DNA from: Pseudozyma flocculosa PF-1
Taxonomy: Eukaryota > Basidiomycota > Ustilaginomycetes > Ustilaginales > Ustilaginaceae
Assembly: GCF_000417875.1 (NCBI RefSeq)
Contig: NW_006920880.1
Coordinates: forward strand, 130,260-194,259
Length of the DNA stretch: 64,000 bases
Direction: 5' to 3'
The position numbers and the translations under genes are program-made. Under the pieces are notes generated by a model. The model did no database searches and was not told where the DNA came from. It worked only from the letters and a program-made list of their open reading frames with translations. Shown here piece by piece: positions 1 through 11,606 of the stretch (positions within the stretch are counted from its first letter, which is position 1; each line of letters begins with the position of its first letter).

Positions 1-534
1 CGTCCAACGTGTGGCGCTGTTCGGCGACGGCTGCGCCACGTCGTACCCGAGCGCGAGACGGCCGACTTCCACGAGACGCTGCGCCTGCTCCGCCTCGTCG
101 CGTCGGGCGGCATCCACCGCAACGTGGGCGACACGTCGCTCGGCTCGTCGCACACGTTCGCGACGCAGACGTCGCAGGCGACCGAGGCGTCTTCGGCGGC
201 GCCCTCGTCGGCGGCGCTGGGCGCGACGGCGCCCTACACGCCCGATACGGCCATGACGGCCTACGTCGTGCTGCGCATGATGAGCACGCCGTCGCCGCAC
301 CAGGTCAATATCGAGGAGCTCAAGATGGACGGACATCGGTGGTGGGCCGAGGCGGGCAGGGAGGCGTACGAGGTGGCGACGCGCGCCGATGCCATCGACG
401 ACCGGCCGTCGTCGGCCGAGATCCCGACCGACGGCCAGAATCTGGCGCGGAAGAGCATCTACGGCATGGTGTCCAAGCAGCTCTTTACCCTCAAGCGGCA
501 AAAGGGCGTGGGCACCATCGAGTTTGCCCGGTAG
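1..534 (+). CDS. 3' end of an unidentified protein (partial)
   Basis: Frame 1 is open from the first base of the window to a TAG at 532-534, so the 5' part lies outside. The readable C-terminus contains a Ser/Ala/Thr-rich stretch, then a segment with VNIEELKMDGHRWWAEAGRE, and ends in a basic tail KRQKGVGTIEFAR. I do not recognise the family. The conserved-looking Trp/Arg-rich block and the strong GC bias at third positions support real coding sequence over a chance ORF. Frame 2 is also open over the first ~40 bases, so an exon boundary there cannot be excluded. The gene converges on RFC3, leaving a gap of about 130 bases between the two stop codons. Confidence 0.6.
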   Translation, partial: RPTCGAVRRRLRHVVPERETADFHETLRLLRLVASGGIHRNVGDTSLGSSHTFATQTSQATEASSAAPSSAALGATAPYTPDTAMTAYVVLRMMSTPSPHQVNIEELKMDGHRWWAEAGREAYEVATRADAIDDRPSSAEIPTDGQNLARKSIYGMVSKQLFTLKRQKGVGTIEFAR

Positions 535-665
535 TCGCGAGTCGAGCCCAGGGGTTTGGTGGTGAGCAGCGCAACGCAGTGCGGTTCGTCGTTTTCGTGT
601 CGTCATCGTCTTCATTGCCGTGCGATCGCTAGTGCCGCTACAGACGCTGCACGGCCCTACGCCCG

Positions 666-2528
666 TCACTTGGGCTTGGCCAGGTCCATGGCCACCTTGA
701 CGGCGCCTAGGAGCGCGGTGAGCTGCAGCTTTTCCGAACCGCCCGTGCTCAGCCGGTGTCTGCAGGGGAGAAGGGAGGCACGCAGGGAGAAAGAGATGGA
801 GACGGAGGAAGACGGGTAGACGGGGGGGGGGCATCAGCAATCTCGCTTTGTTGATGCTGAAAGCCAGGTGCAGAGGGGAGAGCGGACTCACTCGGTGTTG
901 GCGAGGTGCTCCAAGAGGTAGACCCTCGACTGCCTCGGCAGCTTGATCTCGGTGAGGAGGTCGTAGATGCCCGAAATCATGTCCGCGAGCGCGATGCCCT
1001 TTGCCGTCTTGAGCGTGGTGACGTCTAAGAGAGCGGAGCAGAGATCAGACGACGACAGAATGGATCAGCTTCGAGCGCGGTCGAGCGCGGACCCGGCGGC
1101 AAGGGACGTACTGGTGTAGGCGGTGGTGAACTCGTCCTGCATCATGCTCGTCAGGACGGCGCTGACGTCCGAAGGGTGCGGGTTGCCCGTGCAGTTGTAC
1201 ACGGCCGTCTCGTCGATGGTGTCGTTGGCGGCGTGGCAGGCCTGGAGAATGTTGAGCGCGCGCCGCATGTCGCCCTTGGAGAGCTTGAGCAGCGCCTCTT
1301 TGCCGTCGGCCGTGATCTTGCACCTGTGGCCGTGCCGGGCGGTCGGGATGACCTTGGCGTTAGCTGCGATCAATCGTTGGACCGTCGTGGGGAGGGCAGG
1401 CAGCGACTCGACTCGACTCGACTCACCCTTCCGACTCGATGACGTGCTGCAGCCGCCCCTCGACCTGCTCCATCTCGAGCGGGTTGAAGCGGAACCTCGT
1501 GCATCGACTCTGGATGGCCGGGATGATCTTGTTGACGTAGTTGCAGATGATGCAGAAGCGCACGTTTTTGGTGTACTGCTCGATGACTGCCGGGCGGGCG
1601 GGGGGTCGGCAGCAGAGGCGACGGGTAAAGACGCCATCAAACGGGGCATCAGCGGTCGGCGAGCATGCCTTTGACATGGGCCCGACAGCGGCGGACTCAC
1701 CTCGTCGCAGTGCGCCCTGCGCCGCCTGCGTCATGGCGTCGGCCTCGTCGAGCACGATGAGCTTGAAGCCGCCCTTGTTGCTGGTGGTGCGCGGCGAGTG
1801 TGGAGTCCAAAGATGGAGAGCGAGCGAGCAAGACGGTCAGGTCGATGGTCCCCCTCGTCCGCCGACGACAGACCAGCGCGCGGACCCACCTAAAGACGCT
1901 GCGCGTGCTGGCAAAGCTCTTGATCTGCTCCCTGACCACCTCGATGCCGCGCTCGTCGGAAGCGTTGAGCTGCGTCCGGTCCGGGCAAAGGTCAAGGTGT
2001 TGGCGAGGCCGTGGGTTGCCTCTGGGTCAGTCTGCGCCTCTCCGGTGCGCGTTCCTCGCTGCCATAGCTTCGACGCACCTCGAGCACGCTGTTCCGGAAC
2101 TGCGGGCCGTAGATTTTGCGCGCCATGGCGAGGATGGTCGATGTCTTGCCCGTGCCGGGCGGGCCGTAGAAGAGGAGGTGCGGCAGGCGGTTCTTGGCGA
2201 TAAAGTTTTGGACTGCCGGAATCGAGTGTGAGGAGAGGCGAGAGGGGTAAGCAGGCTGTGCGATCTCTTCGCTACCGCAAGAGGGCGGGCCGACGCAGGA
2301 GACGCACTGGTACCGGTGATGTCCTTGTGCGAGACGAGGTCGTCGAGCGTGGCCGGCCGGTACTTTTCCACCCTGGCGTCGTAACAGTGGCGCAAGGTCG
2401 ACGGTGTGAGCAGCGGCGGCGGTCGAGCGGCTAGCACCGGCTAGGACATACCATGGTAGCAGGTCGATCTGGGCCTCGCCGACGGGAGGCATGGCCTCGT
2501 CGGACGCCTTTTCCTTTCCCTTGGACAT
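666..2528 (-). CDS. RFC3: Replication factor C subunit 3 (clamp loader AAA+ ATPase)
   Basis: Small subunit of the RFC complex, which uses ATP to load the PCNA clamp at primer ends in the nucleus. Nine exons on the minus strand: 2528-2452, 2372-2314, 2212-2079, 1969-1890, 1780-1701, 1586-1427, 1323-1112, 1024-892, 759-666. They join in phase to a 342-residue protein, the usual length. Visible motifs: the N-terminal [18 protein letters not shown] box, Walker A GPPGTGKT (62-69), Walker B LDEAD (127-131), the arginine-finger SRC motif (170-172), the sensor-2 block [12 protein letters not shown], and the C-terminal collar domain. The order and wording match fungal Rfc3 (human RFC5). Every intron starts GT and ends AG, several with GTGAGT donors. 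Eight introns in about 1 kb of coding sequence is far denser than in the other genes here. Confidence 0.95.
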
Positions 2529-4996
2529 CGGTGCGGTGTGGGGAGCGGTGGACGAGCTTGACTGCTGCCCTGCTGGGGATCCGAGGGGCCGTGTGGGAAT
2601 AGGAGTGCAGTGAGTGGTTTCGGCAGGGGTGGCAATGGCGGCGGTGGTGATGGTGGAGGCGGTGGTGGAAGGAGCGCGACAAAATCGACCCTGGGCAAGG
2701 GTCGACCTGCTTCTGGGCCCGCGCTCGCTCCACACGCGTGGCGTGCGTCTTTCAGCTCTACGCTACAAACACCGGGCGCGTCGCTGCCCGCGCCCTCTGC
2801 CTGGCCTGTCGGGCAGCAGCAGCAGCAACAGCAGCAGTGGGCAATTGATCACCACAAAGACCTGACCACTGAGCATCATCCGCCTTGTGCAGAGACTTCT
2901 CTCCTCCCTAAACAGTTGCTGATGCAAGTGCTGCATGCCCCTCTTTGAAGAGTGTCTGATTTGCTCACCACAAGCGCCAGACTCGTCCGTCCGGCGGCCA
3001 GCACCGAGCTCTTCCTTCTTGGCAGCCCCGTCGACTGGTACCAATTTTACAGCTCCCGCCCCTGCATTTGTCAAAGGTGAGGGTTAGACAGAGGCTCCGG
3101 GTGGTCCTTCCGGTCCGGTCCGTATGGTAGTCGAAGGGGCTCAAGCTCGCATGCCGGCGCGGCATCAGGTTTGGCCATCTGGTCCCGGTCCTTTGTCCGC
3201 GCAGTTCATTTGCTCCTGCCCAATTCTGATGGCCATGGTCGAGCACCTGGCCGCCAGGCCTTGCAGCCTTAGCGTGTGGACGAGGGACGGCCAGGCAGCT
3301 CCTGGACGCAGCGAGGAGGGGCCATGACGTCCGATTGTTGGAACATCCCGTCCTGCCATACGGACGATCTAGCTTTGTGGTTTTGTCCCGGCCGGGCCGT
3401 TGCAGCAAAAGGACGAGATGATGGTTACGACGATGTCCATCTGAACCGCAGTCGATGCGATCAAAGCCTGTGAAGACCGTCTCCTGCCATGCCCATGCTC
3501 TTCGGACCGCGACAGCGGCGATCATGGCCAGGAGATAGGCAGCGACGAGCGGATCGATCAACCCGGATCGCCCTCATCCCTGGCGAGGCCCGGGCGTCGC
3601 AACACAGGCCCCTCTGAGCTGTTTGTTGTCGTCGAGTGGGAAGAGGGCAAAAGCAAGCAGGCACGCCAGCAGCAGCAGCAGCAGCAGCGCGCCGTCGGGA
3701 GCGAGAAAGTACTGCCCAGCCTGCCTGTGGTCTCCTTGCGTCGATGGTGCTGGGAAGCAAAGACGCTGCCTTTGCCTGTCAACGACGACCAAATCCCAAC
3801 CGAGGCCCGGCCGGAAGGGGGTTCAAGAGGCTGGCGTGGCGTCCGGCGTTTGGTCTGCCCGCTCCTCGCTTGTCTGTGGGGCCTTTCGAGCAAGCAAGGC
3901 GCCTTGCTCACGGCGAGCTGGCAAGTTCCGACTGAGCGAGCGTGCACGTACAGCGGATCTGACATGGGCGCGTTCGGAAGCGGCGGCGGCTTGGCTCTGC
4001 GGCCCTGCCAGGCCCTGACAGGGCAGCCTTGAGTGCCAAGCGCTGAGCACCTACTCTGTACGACGCACGGCAAAGCGAGACGACCTGCTGCTGCGTGCTC
4101 GGGCGCTGGGGTCCTTCGCTTCGCTCACGGTACCGAGTGCGATCGCTGGGAGCCTCCGATGCTGTCGGAAGGAGGGGACAAAGAGGACCGAGGATCGGGA
4201 CGGCGGCGCCGCTGATGCCGTACCCGTCCCTCCTTCTCCTTCCTGGGCCATTCCCGGTCGTCTGGCTGTCGAATGAGAATGCAGCTGCGGTGGAATTGGC
4301 GGCGGGAGGCGGCGGGGTAGGGGGGGCTCGAGCCTCGGCCAGTGCAGCCGTGATGTGAAGGTCAACGCGGCCCGCGACGGGAGTAGTAGTAGTGAGGCAA
4401 TCGAATCCGTCCCTGCGTCTGGGCGTTCGCGAGAGGACAGGCCGGCGCACGGGTTCTTGGCAACCAGCCAGCCATGCCATGTGTGCGTCTGCCGTCTGCG
4501 TCCGAGGTCGGGTCGGTTGTCTGGGCGTTGGGCGGCGGAATCCCTGGCATAGGATGTGGCGCTCCCGTTGGCGTTCGCGCCCTAGCCTAGCCCTGGCCTG
4601 TCTCGACTCGCCCTACCCGCCTGCCCAGCCTATCCCAGCCTCCTCGTCAGCCGTCGCCGTTGCGCAGCCTTCTTTTGTACTCCGCATGATACGGTACCCC
4701 TCATCGCAAGCAAGCCTCAACGCAACCTTCCAGCTCGGCCGTCGGGTCATCTTGGCTCCGTACGTGCCTGACTACGCTCTGCCTCTTGCCCTTCCTCAGC
4801 CTGCTTGCTTGCTCTCCCTCTCCCTCAGCGTGTCGCGATACCCTTGCTTGTCGGCCCATCCATCCCATCGGCCTTCCCCGTGCCGCCCTGTTGGACACGC
4901 TAAATTCGAAACGCGGGCCCCGAAACCTTGTACGCCTGCCTGCCTCGAGCGCCACCCGAACGCGCCGCCGCTGCCTCAAGCTCTCCCCCCCGCCAG

Positions 4997-5018
4997 CAGG
5001 GACAGGGACAGGGACAGG
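4997..5018. repeat. Tandem CAGGGA repeat
   Basis: Just over three copies of a 6-bp unit in non-coding DNA. Confidence 0.85.
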
Positions 5019-5406
5019 CGAAGTAAGTAGCTTTTCATGCTCGGGGCCTGCTCTCGTTAGGGAGAGAGCTTCTGTAGGTGGCGTCGCTCCCATGCTAACT
5101 GTGTACTGCGATGCCAATGCTTGAGCATGGCTGCAAAGGCATGGGATCCTGGGAGCAAGGTAGAAGCGATGGTTTGGTCTCATCGTCCTTTGCTCCCGTT
5201 GCGCTCTCTGTTGCTCCTGCCTTTTGCTTTGAGCCTGGACCCCTTCTCACCATCACGAAGTGGTTCGGACCGCCTCTGTACTTCAAAGGAGGCGGCAAGA
5301 GGGTCGAATTGTCCGTGTGCAGGCGTGTGGTACTGACGTCGCTCGTTTCCAAGCCCGAACCCGTACGTCGTGGCGCCTCGCTTCGGCCGGCCAATGGACA
5401 CAAGGG

Positions 5407-5432
5407 GCTGCGGGAGCTGCGGGAGCTGCGGG
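5407..5432. repeat. Tandem 9-bp GCTGCGGGA repeat
   Basis: Almost three head-to-tail copies (the last lacks its final A) in the RFC3 / membrane-protein spacer. Confidence 0.85.
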
Positions 5433-6760
5433 CGGAGTGGTGGCAGACTGAGGGTCGCGTGAGGAGATGCTGAAGCAGGGAGTGTGAAGGAGCCCTCCCG
5501 CCAATTGTCCTCCCGGCTCTTGGTTCCTCCGTGCTCTTGCTGCGTGCTCGCCGCGCCCGTGATGAGGTCGCATGTCGACCTGTCTCCCATCACGGGCGCC
5601 GTCGGCCCTGAACGCTGCCGCTGCAGCGTTGCAAAGGCGCAGCCTCTGCTTTCCCAGAGACTCGGACCACACCGCATCGCCGCCTCGGAAGGCGAGGTTG
5701 GAGAGCGTTTGAGGTTGATGGCGCAGCAGCAACTACTCGCAGCGGCTCCCGACGACCTGAACTCTGCCCTTGCTCACGGCCATACCCTTCGGTTGGTCCA
5801 CGTACCTAGGTTCTTCACCCGTGCCAACCTTCTCACGCAGCCTGGCTGGTTTGGGGTTTGCGCTGCCCACGCCGAAGCGTACGCCTCCTTCGTGGGCTCC
5901 TTCGACCCGGTCTGGGCTCCATGGCATGACCGTTCCTGGCATGGTTCTCCTCCCCCCCCCGTTCCCCTTTCCTCCGTGCCCGCCGCCCCCCGTCTGTCCC
6001 TCGCTTGCTCGGTTGTCAGATCCCCGTACAGGATCAGTGTTGATTCCTGGCCCTCGAACGGACAGACGAGGCAAGACGAGACGAACCTTGTGCCAATCCC
6101 GTCGTCCGCAGAGCAAGATGCCGGCAACGCGGATGGTTTGATAGGCCAACGGGCGGTCCAGGCGAGGACGGAGAAGAATTCGGCGGTTGCACAGCTGGAG
6201 CATGGGAGTCGCCGTCGACGGATCGACCGGTCACCATGCATCCAGCCTGGCTGGCCGGCCTGGATCAGTCTAGCCTCGAGGGGTCGTCCGCGCACGAGCG
6301 GGAGGGAGGGCCTGGACGTGGCCGCCACAGCCACGCCCGGACTGGGGCCCAGCGCCCTCGTTGCCTACTGGCTCTCTCGACCGTGGCCGGCCTCTATCCT
6401 CCTCGCCTGAGACCCGTGCCCGTGCCCGTTGTCGCAGCGTCGGGGCTTGTCGAAGAGCGCTTGGGCGCCGCCGGCCGGTGGGCCGGTCAGTCGACCGCGC
6501 GCCTGGCCGTTGAGGGTTTGATGGTGCTGGACGTCCGCTCGACTGCCACCGGGTGTCCATGTCGATAAAGGTGGCCTGCCTCTGAGGTGGTATCGCCTTC
6601 CTAGACCCCTCATCCTACTCCACCGGTTCGCCCTTCCCTCTTGCACTTCCACCCGCCCTCTTCTTCTCCTGCTTTGGACCTCACCGGCGTCCCTCCTCGC
6701 CCGCTTCCTCGCCGTCGCCTTCGCCTCAGCTACGGCCCAAGCCCTCGCCCCGCTCCCGCC

Positions 6761-7885
6761 ATGGTCGATTGGGCAGCCCCCGCGGTCAACGGCCGTGTCG
6801 TGCTGACGATCCAGGCCGAGATCTTCATCTGCATGGGCATCTTCTTCACCGACAATGTCCGGTTTGCGCGCTTCGACTACTCGCTGCTCCGCGGCCGGCG
6901 GAGCCACCGGCTGGCGCAGATCCCCTACTTTGCCTCGAAACTCTTCTGGTGGAGCTACATGGTGTCGTGCCTCGTCTTCCTCTACACCTACACCGAGATC
7001 GACTGCGACACCGTCATGGCGTGGATCGAGGCCCAGATGGGCTGGGTCGCCGTCGCGTCGAGCGCGCTGCTGGCCTGCCGCGCCGTCTGCGTCTTCTCTG
7101 GCCGCGCCAGGACGGCCGTGTCGGTCGCCCTCGTCGTCCTCACCGCCGGCACCCTGGCCGCCTGGATGGCGGGCGTCAAGGACGTCGTCTCGGTGTGGCT
7201 TCCGGGCGCCGGGCCCGAGTGGGTCGACGGCCAGTGCTCGTACGTCTCGGTGCACCAGCGCTACATTGTCAAGTACCTCATCACGACGGCCTACGACCTG
7301 GTGGTGCTGCTGCTCACCGTCTTCGGGCTGATGAGCTTCAAGGGCGGCCCGTGGATCGGCCAGCTTCTCATCGAGCAGGGCATCCTCTACTTTGCCGCCA
7401 CGCTGCTGGCCAACATGGTCGTCACCGCCCTGACGCTGGCCAACCTGTCGCCCTCAATGTCGCTGGCGGGCGCCGTGCCCTCGTCGCTCGTCTGCGTCAT
7501 GTGCTCGACGCGCCTCTACGCCCAGCTGGCCGAGGAGGTCTCGAACCGCAACCAGTACGGCTCGGCGGGCGTGTCGTCGTTCAACTCGCGCAAGGCCAAG
7601 CTGTCGGGCACCTCGAGCGGCTTCGCCACCTCGTCGACGGGCACCGGCAGCAAGCAGGCCGACAAGGGCCCTACGGTCATCATGCTCAAATCGGTCGACA
7701 ACCGTAGCACCAGCGGCGACGACGAGACGCCCGCCGAGGTGGCCCACTTCACAAAGGTGGACGCGCACAGCGCCTCGACCGACGACATCGAGGCGCAGCA
7801 GCACCGCATGGGTCAGCCGCATCCCTACAACGGCGTATGGATCGAGGAGACGACCCACCGCAGCGTGTCAGAGAGCTACCCTTGA
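6761..7885 (+). CDS. Seven-TM-type integral membrane protein, function unknown
   Basis: Single-exon gene, 374 residues. The start is the first in-frame ATG after a pyrimidine-rich leader (context GCCATGG). Hydropathy by eye gives about seven membrane segments: near residues 12-32, 65-85, 90-110, 115-135, 168-190, 205-232 and 238-258. A hydrophilic Ser/Thr-rich C-terminal tail of about 110 residues follows. The pattern (seven helices plus a disordered cytoplasmic tail) resembles the large, uncharacterised families of basidiomycete 7-TM proteins, but I cannot assign one. It could be a receptor-like protein or an enzyme; nothing in the sequence decides. It lies upstream of the copper transporter on the same strand. 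Confidence 0.85.
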   Translation: MVDWAAPAVNGRVVLTIQAEIFICMGIFFTDNVRFARFDYSLLRGRRSHRLAQIPYFASKLFWWSYMVSCLVFLYTYTEIDCDTVMAWIEAQMGWVAVASSALLACRAVCVFSGRARTAVSVALVVLTAGTLAAWMAGVKDVVSVWLPGAGPEWVDGQCSYVSVHQRYIVKYLITTAYDLVVLLLTVFGLMSFKGGPWIGQLLIEQGILYFAATLLANMVVTALTLANLSPSMSLAGAVPSSLVCVMCSTRLYAQLAEEVSNRNQYGSAGVSSFNSRKAKLSGTSSGFATSSTGTGSKQADKGPTVIMLKSVDNRSTSGDDETPAEVAHFTKVDAHSASTDDIEAQQHRMGQPHPYNGVWIEETTHRSVSESYP

Positions 7886-8579
7886 GTCGTTGTCGATCTC
7901 GTGGCTGGCTTGGCGCTGTTGTCGATGTGCGGGTCCTCTTCGCCCTCCTTGCTCCTATGTCTCCGTTCTCCTCTCGCTGGTCCCCGCTCCATTGTCCCAT
8001 GTCCTGTTCCGGTCCCTGCTGCTGCTTCCCCTCCGGCATGCTCTGTAGTCACGCTCCTTTCCCACCTCGATACCAGATCGCCCCTCTGCTCTCGTCTGTA
8101 TGCTCCTTGCCAACGGATTCATTACCAGCTGTGATCGACTATTGAGGCCGTTGGCGAAAGAAACTGCAGGGGGGAAATATTCACGGTGGCTGGGGAGGCG
8201 TTGGTGGTGGCGGTGACAGCGAGGCGAGCCGGACGGAACTCGGCATTAAATTGCGCCCGCCGCTGCACGGACCCTGAGCTCTGTTGCGCCCGCCGCTGGG
8301 GCCTTGCCTTCCTCGCCTCGCTTTGCCCTGCCGGCCTCTGCCTGCTGGCTGCCGTGGCGGTGCAAGCTCACCCGCCCACCATCACCCTCGCCTCCTCCCT
8401 CGCTCCCTTGCGTCGCTCCCTATCGTCTTCCTGGTCAAGTCGCTGCAGCATAACTTATCGCCTGCCTCGCCTACCATCTGTCGACTCGCCTCTCTTCGCA
8501 CTGGTCCCACCAGCAAAAGCTCGTATCGCGTCCCGCTCGGTGCAGCCCTCACCACCCTCCCCTCGGTCCCCATCTCACC
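7886..8579. promoter_or_regulatory. Spacer and promoter region of the copper transporter
   Basis: About 690 bases. It carries a 15-bp direct repeat, TTGCGCCCGCCGCTG, at 8251-8265 and 8284-8298, 33 bp apart. The last 180 bases before the ATG at 8580 are CT-rich. No TATA box is obvious. The repeated word is a candidate regulatory site only. Confidence 0.45.
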
Positions 8580-9157
8580 ATGGACAACTGGAAGCCCTAC
8601 CTGCACACGTCGCTCTTCGGCACCTTTCCGGAGGGGGGCGAGCCGTTCCTCTTTCCTTCGTTCATCGTCGACAGCACTGGAACCTACCTGGGCAGTGCCG
8701 TCTTCACATTCGCCATGGGCCTGGCTGAACGGTGTGTGCCTTTCGCTGTCGACCCGGTCCGATGCCTCTCCTCGCGCCTGCTGACCCGACGCCGACCCCC
8801 CAACCCTTCCCTCGGATCGAGGCCAGCTTGATCACCTCGCTCCTCGACAGCACCCCGTCTCATCGCCCAGGAAGATCGAGACCCTACCTCCGTACGCTCC
8901 TCTTCTTCCTCGCCACCTTGCTCCGCTACCTCCTCATGATCATCTCGATGGGCATGGACTGGTTCCTCCTCCTCACCATCGTCTCGTCCCTCAGCCTCGG
9001 CCAGCTCTTGATCGAGCTCCGGAGATCAAACGCCCAAAGCGGCGCCGGCCAGGGCGGCTCCCGAGCGAGGGGCGACCACGTTCTCCTGCGTGAGGTCGAG
9101 ATCGACGATGCCGACGCCGACGATGCCGAAGATGAGCACAAGGCCCTGGCGAGATAG
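8580..9157 (+). CDS. Ctr-family copper transporter (small, Ctr2-like)
   Basis: Predicted copper(I) channel subunit of the plasma or vacuolar membrane; Ctr proteins act as trimers. Two exons, 8580-8731 and 8827-9157, join in phase to 160 residues (donor GTGTGT, acceptor GCCAG). Helix 1 is around residues 34-50. The second helix carries the copper-binding M-x3-M motif (Met88, Met92). Thirteen residues after Met92 comes Ser105-x3-Gly109, exactly where the family has GxxxG in helix 3. The N-terminus begins MDNWKPYLHTSLF and lacks the Met-rich clusters of plasma-membrane Ctr1, which favours a Ctr2-type vacuolar protein. Asp95 stands where the family usually has Asn. The family call rests on motif spacing. 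It is tail-to-tail with PRP38, 182 bases away. Confidence 0.72.
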
Positions 9158-9339
9158 AATGGCACGGGTGCAGAGGCGGAAGGGCACAGAGGTGGGCGGA
9201 CAAGAGCGTCTGCTTTGCTCGCTGCACCTTTCGCAACCATTCGAGCGAGCGCGTCATCACACGGCAATAGACTTCTCGGCACACCATGGCCACCACGTTG
9301 CAGGCTTCAGGGGGTCAGGGCGTGTGACCCATCCACTTG

Positions 9340-10698
9340 TCATTCCCTGTCTGGCGATCGGGACGGCGACCGGGACACGTAGCCGCCGTCGTCTGCCTCG
9401 GGTGGGCGCTGACGATCCGGGGAGCGGGAAGGGGACCTCGATGGCGGTCGCGACACCCATCCTCCTGCCGCTTCGATTTCGCCGCCGTCCTGCCCTGACA
9501 CCCCAGGCGGCGATCTCGAGCGTGACCTCGATCTTGACCTCGACGGGCTCCTGCTGATGTATCTTGCTGGTGCATCGTGCGACCCCCGCCGCTGGACGCG
9601 GTCCGGGCTGACGCTCCTGCTCGGGCTCCTGCTGACGTACCTCTCCCTCGCCGCTCCTGCCTCTTCGTCGTCGCTGAGCTCCTGCGATGCGTACTCGATC
9701 TCCTCGCCCTCTTCGAGCGCCCCCTCGCCTCCGCCGTCGCGCTCCTGCTGCAGCCGCAGCTCCCGTATCCGCGCAGCGCGCTGGGCCCGCAGCCGGCGCT
9801 CCCTCCTCGTCTCGGCGGCCGAGTCGTCGCTCTCGGCCCCGCTGCCATCGGCATCGTCTCGGCCGTCGACGCCGCCGGCGCCGTTGGAGAGCGCGGCCTT
9901 GCCGTGGAGCAGCACGTCTTCGAGCTTCGAGGTGCGCGGTGCCAGGCCTTCGATCTCCTCGAGCACGTCGCGCCGCGTCAGCCGTGGCAGGATGATGTCG
10001 CAGACGCGCTCCTGCGTCAGCAGCTGGTCGACAAAGACGTCCATGTACGTCAGGCTGTAGGTGCCGGCTGTACGAGGCAGGCGCAGAGACGGCAACGAGG
10101 GCGTCAGCAGGTCGAGCATCGTAAAGCGGGCCTCGCTTGTCTGCCAGGTGGAGGCCGGAGCACAAACACTCACTCATGTCGCGCCACCGCAACTTGCGGT
10201 AGTCGTCCAGGAGCGGCTCGAGGAGCTCGTACACCTCGACCGCTCGGAACGTGAGGCGGACATACATGGCCGCCAGGGCCCTCAGGTATCTGCGAGCAGG
10301 CGAAAGCAGCCGGGAGGATGAGGCAGATCAAGACGGAAAGAGTCAGCTGGAGCCCAGTGGTGCCACGATATGCGATGCAGCAGCGACGGCAGCGACGGCA
10401 GCGAGACGCACTTGAATTCGGCCGCATTGAGGTATTCGAGGATAATCTCGCGCTCCGGCTGGAGCTGTAGGAGCTTCTGCAGCAGGCAGAGGAAGGGGCT
10501 GGGCCGTTGAAGACCGTAGGTCCCGCCGACGTACTCAAGATCGACGGCGCGGTCGATGATGGACTCGGCGGTGAGGGCGAAGCAGTGCTCCTTCCAGAAG
10601 CGCGAGTCGTAGATGCGGGAGCGGATCGTCTTTTCGACGAGAAACTGCGGATTGGTGCCGTGCACGTTGAGCGATCCGCGCAGCGTTCGGTTGGCCAT
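9340..10698 (-). CDS. PRP38: Pre-mRNA splicing factor Prp38
   Basis: Component of the U4/U6.U5 tri-snRNP and B complex, needed for spliceosome activation in the nucleus. Three exons on the minus strand, 10698-10412, 10289-10174 and 10067-9340, join in phase to 376 residues. The conserved PRP38 domain fills roughly residues 1-190: HGTNPQFLVEKTIRSRIYDS, then the YVGGTYGLQRPSPFLCLLQK block, AAMYVRLTFRAVEVYELLEP, and RVCDIILPRLTRRDVLEEIE. The C-terminal half is acidic, then dense in Arg-Ser dipeptides (many SRSPSRS units), as in animal and basidiomycete orthologues but unlike the short budding-yeast protein. Stop TGA at 9342-9340. It is divergent from the VHC1-type gene. Confidence 0.95.
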
Positions 10699-11606
10699 GG
10701 CGACGGTTCCGCGAGCGAGCGATCGGACGACGGTGGTGACGACGGTGGTGGTGGTGGTGGTGGTGGTGGTGGTGGTTGTTAGGACGACCACGAGGACGAC
10801 GAGAGAAGCCAGCCAGCCTGACGAGACAGCTCCTTTTGCTCCACATTTCCAGGCCGACTTTTTTCGGCTGCGGGGGGCGCGGCTGCCTGCAGAGAGGGGG
10901 CGGGCACTGTCGAGGGGGGCGGTGCGGACAGGGAAGGGCTGGAGCGTGCGCAGGCTCAGGCAAGCTGCCTGCCTGCCGCCCCCCTGGCCCCAACTGACTG
11001 TCTGACCGACCGACCGACACATCGACCTTCGCCCCGTCTCCATCTCATCCTTCCTCACTACTCGCACCAGCCCCTTCTGTTCGGCATCCTCCCGATCCCA
11101 GCACCGCCGCCGGCCAGGCCTTGTCTCCACCATTCGCCACCTCATAGACTGCGCCGCCTAGCCCATCCCAGCCTCGTCTGGCTACGCCACGCCCTCGTCG
11201 CCCTTCGGCATCGTTCCGAGCTCGTCTCGCTCCCATCCCACACTACGTTTGCCTCAGGGTCCTCCTCTCAGAGGCTCCCGAGACGGCTCGCAGCACTGCT
11301 CGTCTCTTGACGGACCACCAGCACTCCAATCCCGCGCTCTGCGCTCAAAGGGCGAGGCCATGCCCCACGACTGCTCTAGCACACCCCACTAGAATCTCGC
11401 CGGCGACCGCGAGGAACCGCTCCACTGAGCAGAGCAAGCGCTAGCGACAGCGATAAAGAAAACGGCAGCGGTGACTTGCCACCTTCGGAACGCGGCCCGC
11501 CCGGTCACTCTCTACGCAGACCTCGTCTCTGGACCCCCGGAGTACTGCTGACCCCTATCTCTCGGCATCGCCCCCACTTGGCGCCGCCCTGGGCCGTCAC
11601 GCCAAG
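10699..11606. promoter_or_regulatory. Divergent promoter between PRP38 and VHC1-type gene
   Basis: About 900 bases of CT/GA-biased DNA with no gene. A GTG/CCA triplet run at 10744-10776 lies 45-80 bases upstream of the PRP38 start, probably in its 5' untranslated region. A second pyrimidine-rich leader precedes 11607. Confidence 0.5.
10744..10776. repeat. GTG trinucleotide repeat in PRP38 leader
   Basis: About eleven GTG units (CAC/CCA on the PRP38 strand), directly upstream of the PRP38 start codon and preceded by related GACGGTGGT units. Confidence 0.9.

Larger units (their letters stand above)
2529..6760. other. Long intergenic stretch with no supported gene
   Basis: Divergent spacer between RFC3 and the membrane-protein gene. 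Open frames occur (the largest at 5484-6410) but none shows a domain, a recognisable motif or a consistent splice continuation, and overlapping frames are equally open, as expected for GC-rich DNA. It holds short tandem repeats: a CAGGGA-type run at 4997-5018 and a 9-bp GCTGCGGGA run at 5407-5432. The last 150 bases before 6761 are pyrimidine-rich (CTTCC/CCTC), typical of a fungal transcription start region. Confidence 0.6.

Noticed and set aside
5484..6410. 308-codon frame in the RFC3 / membrane-protein spacer
   Set aside because: No domain, several overlapping frames are equally open, irregular codon bias; kept as intergenic.
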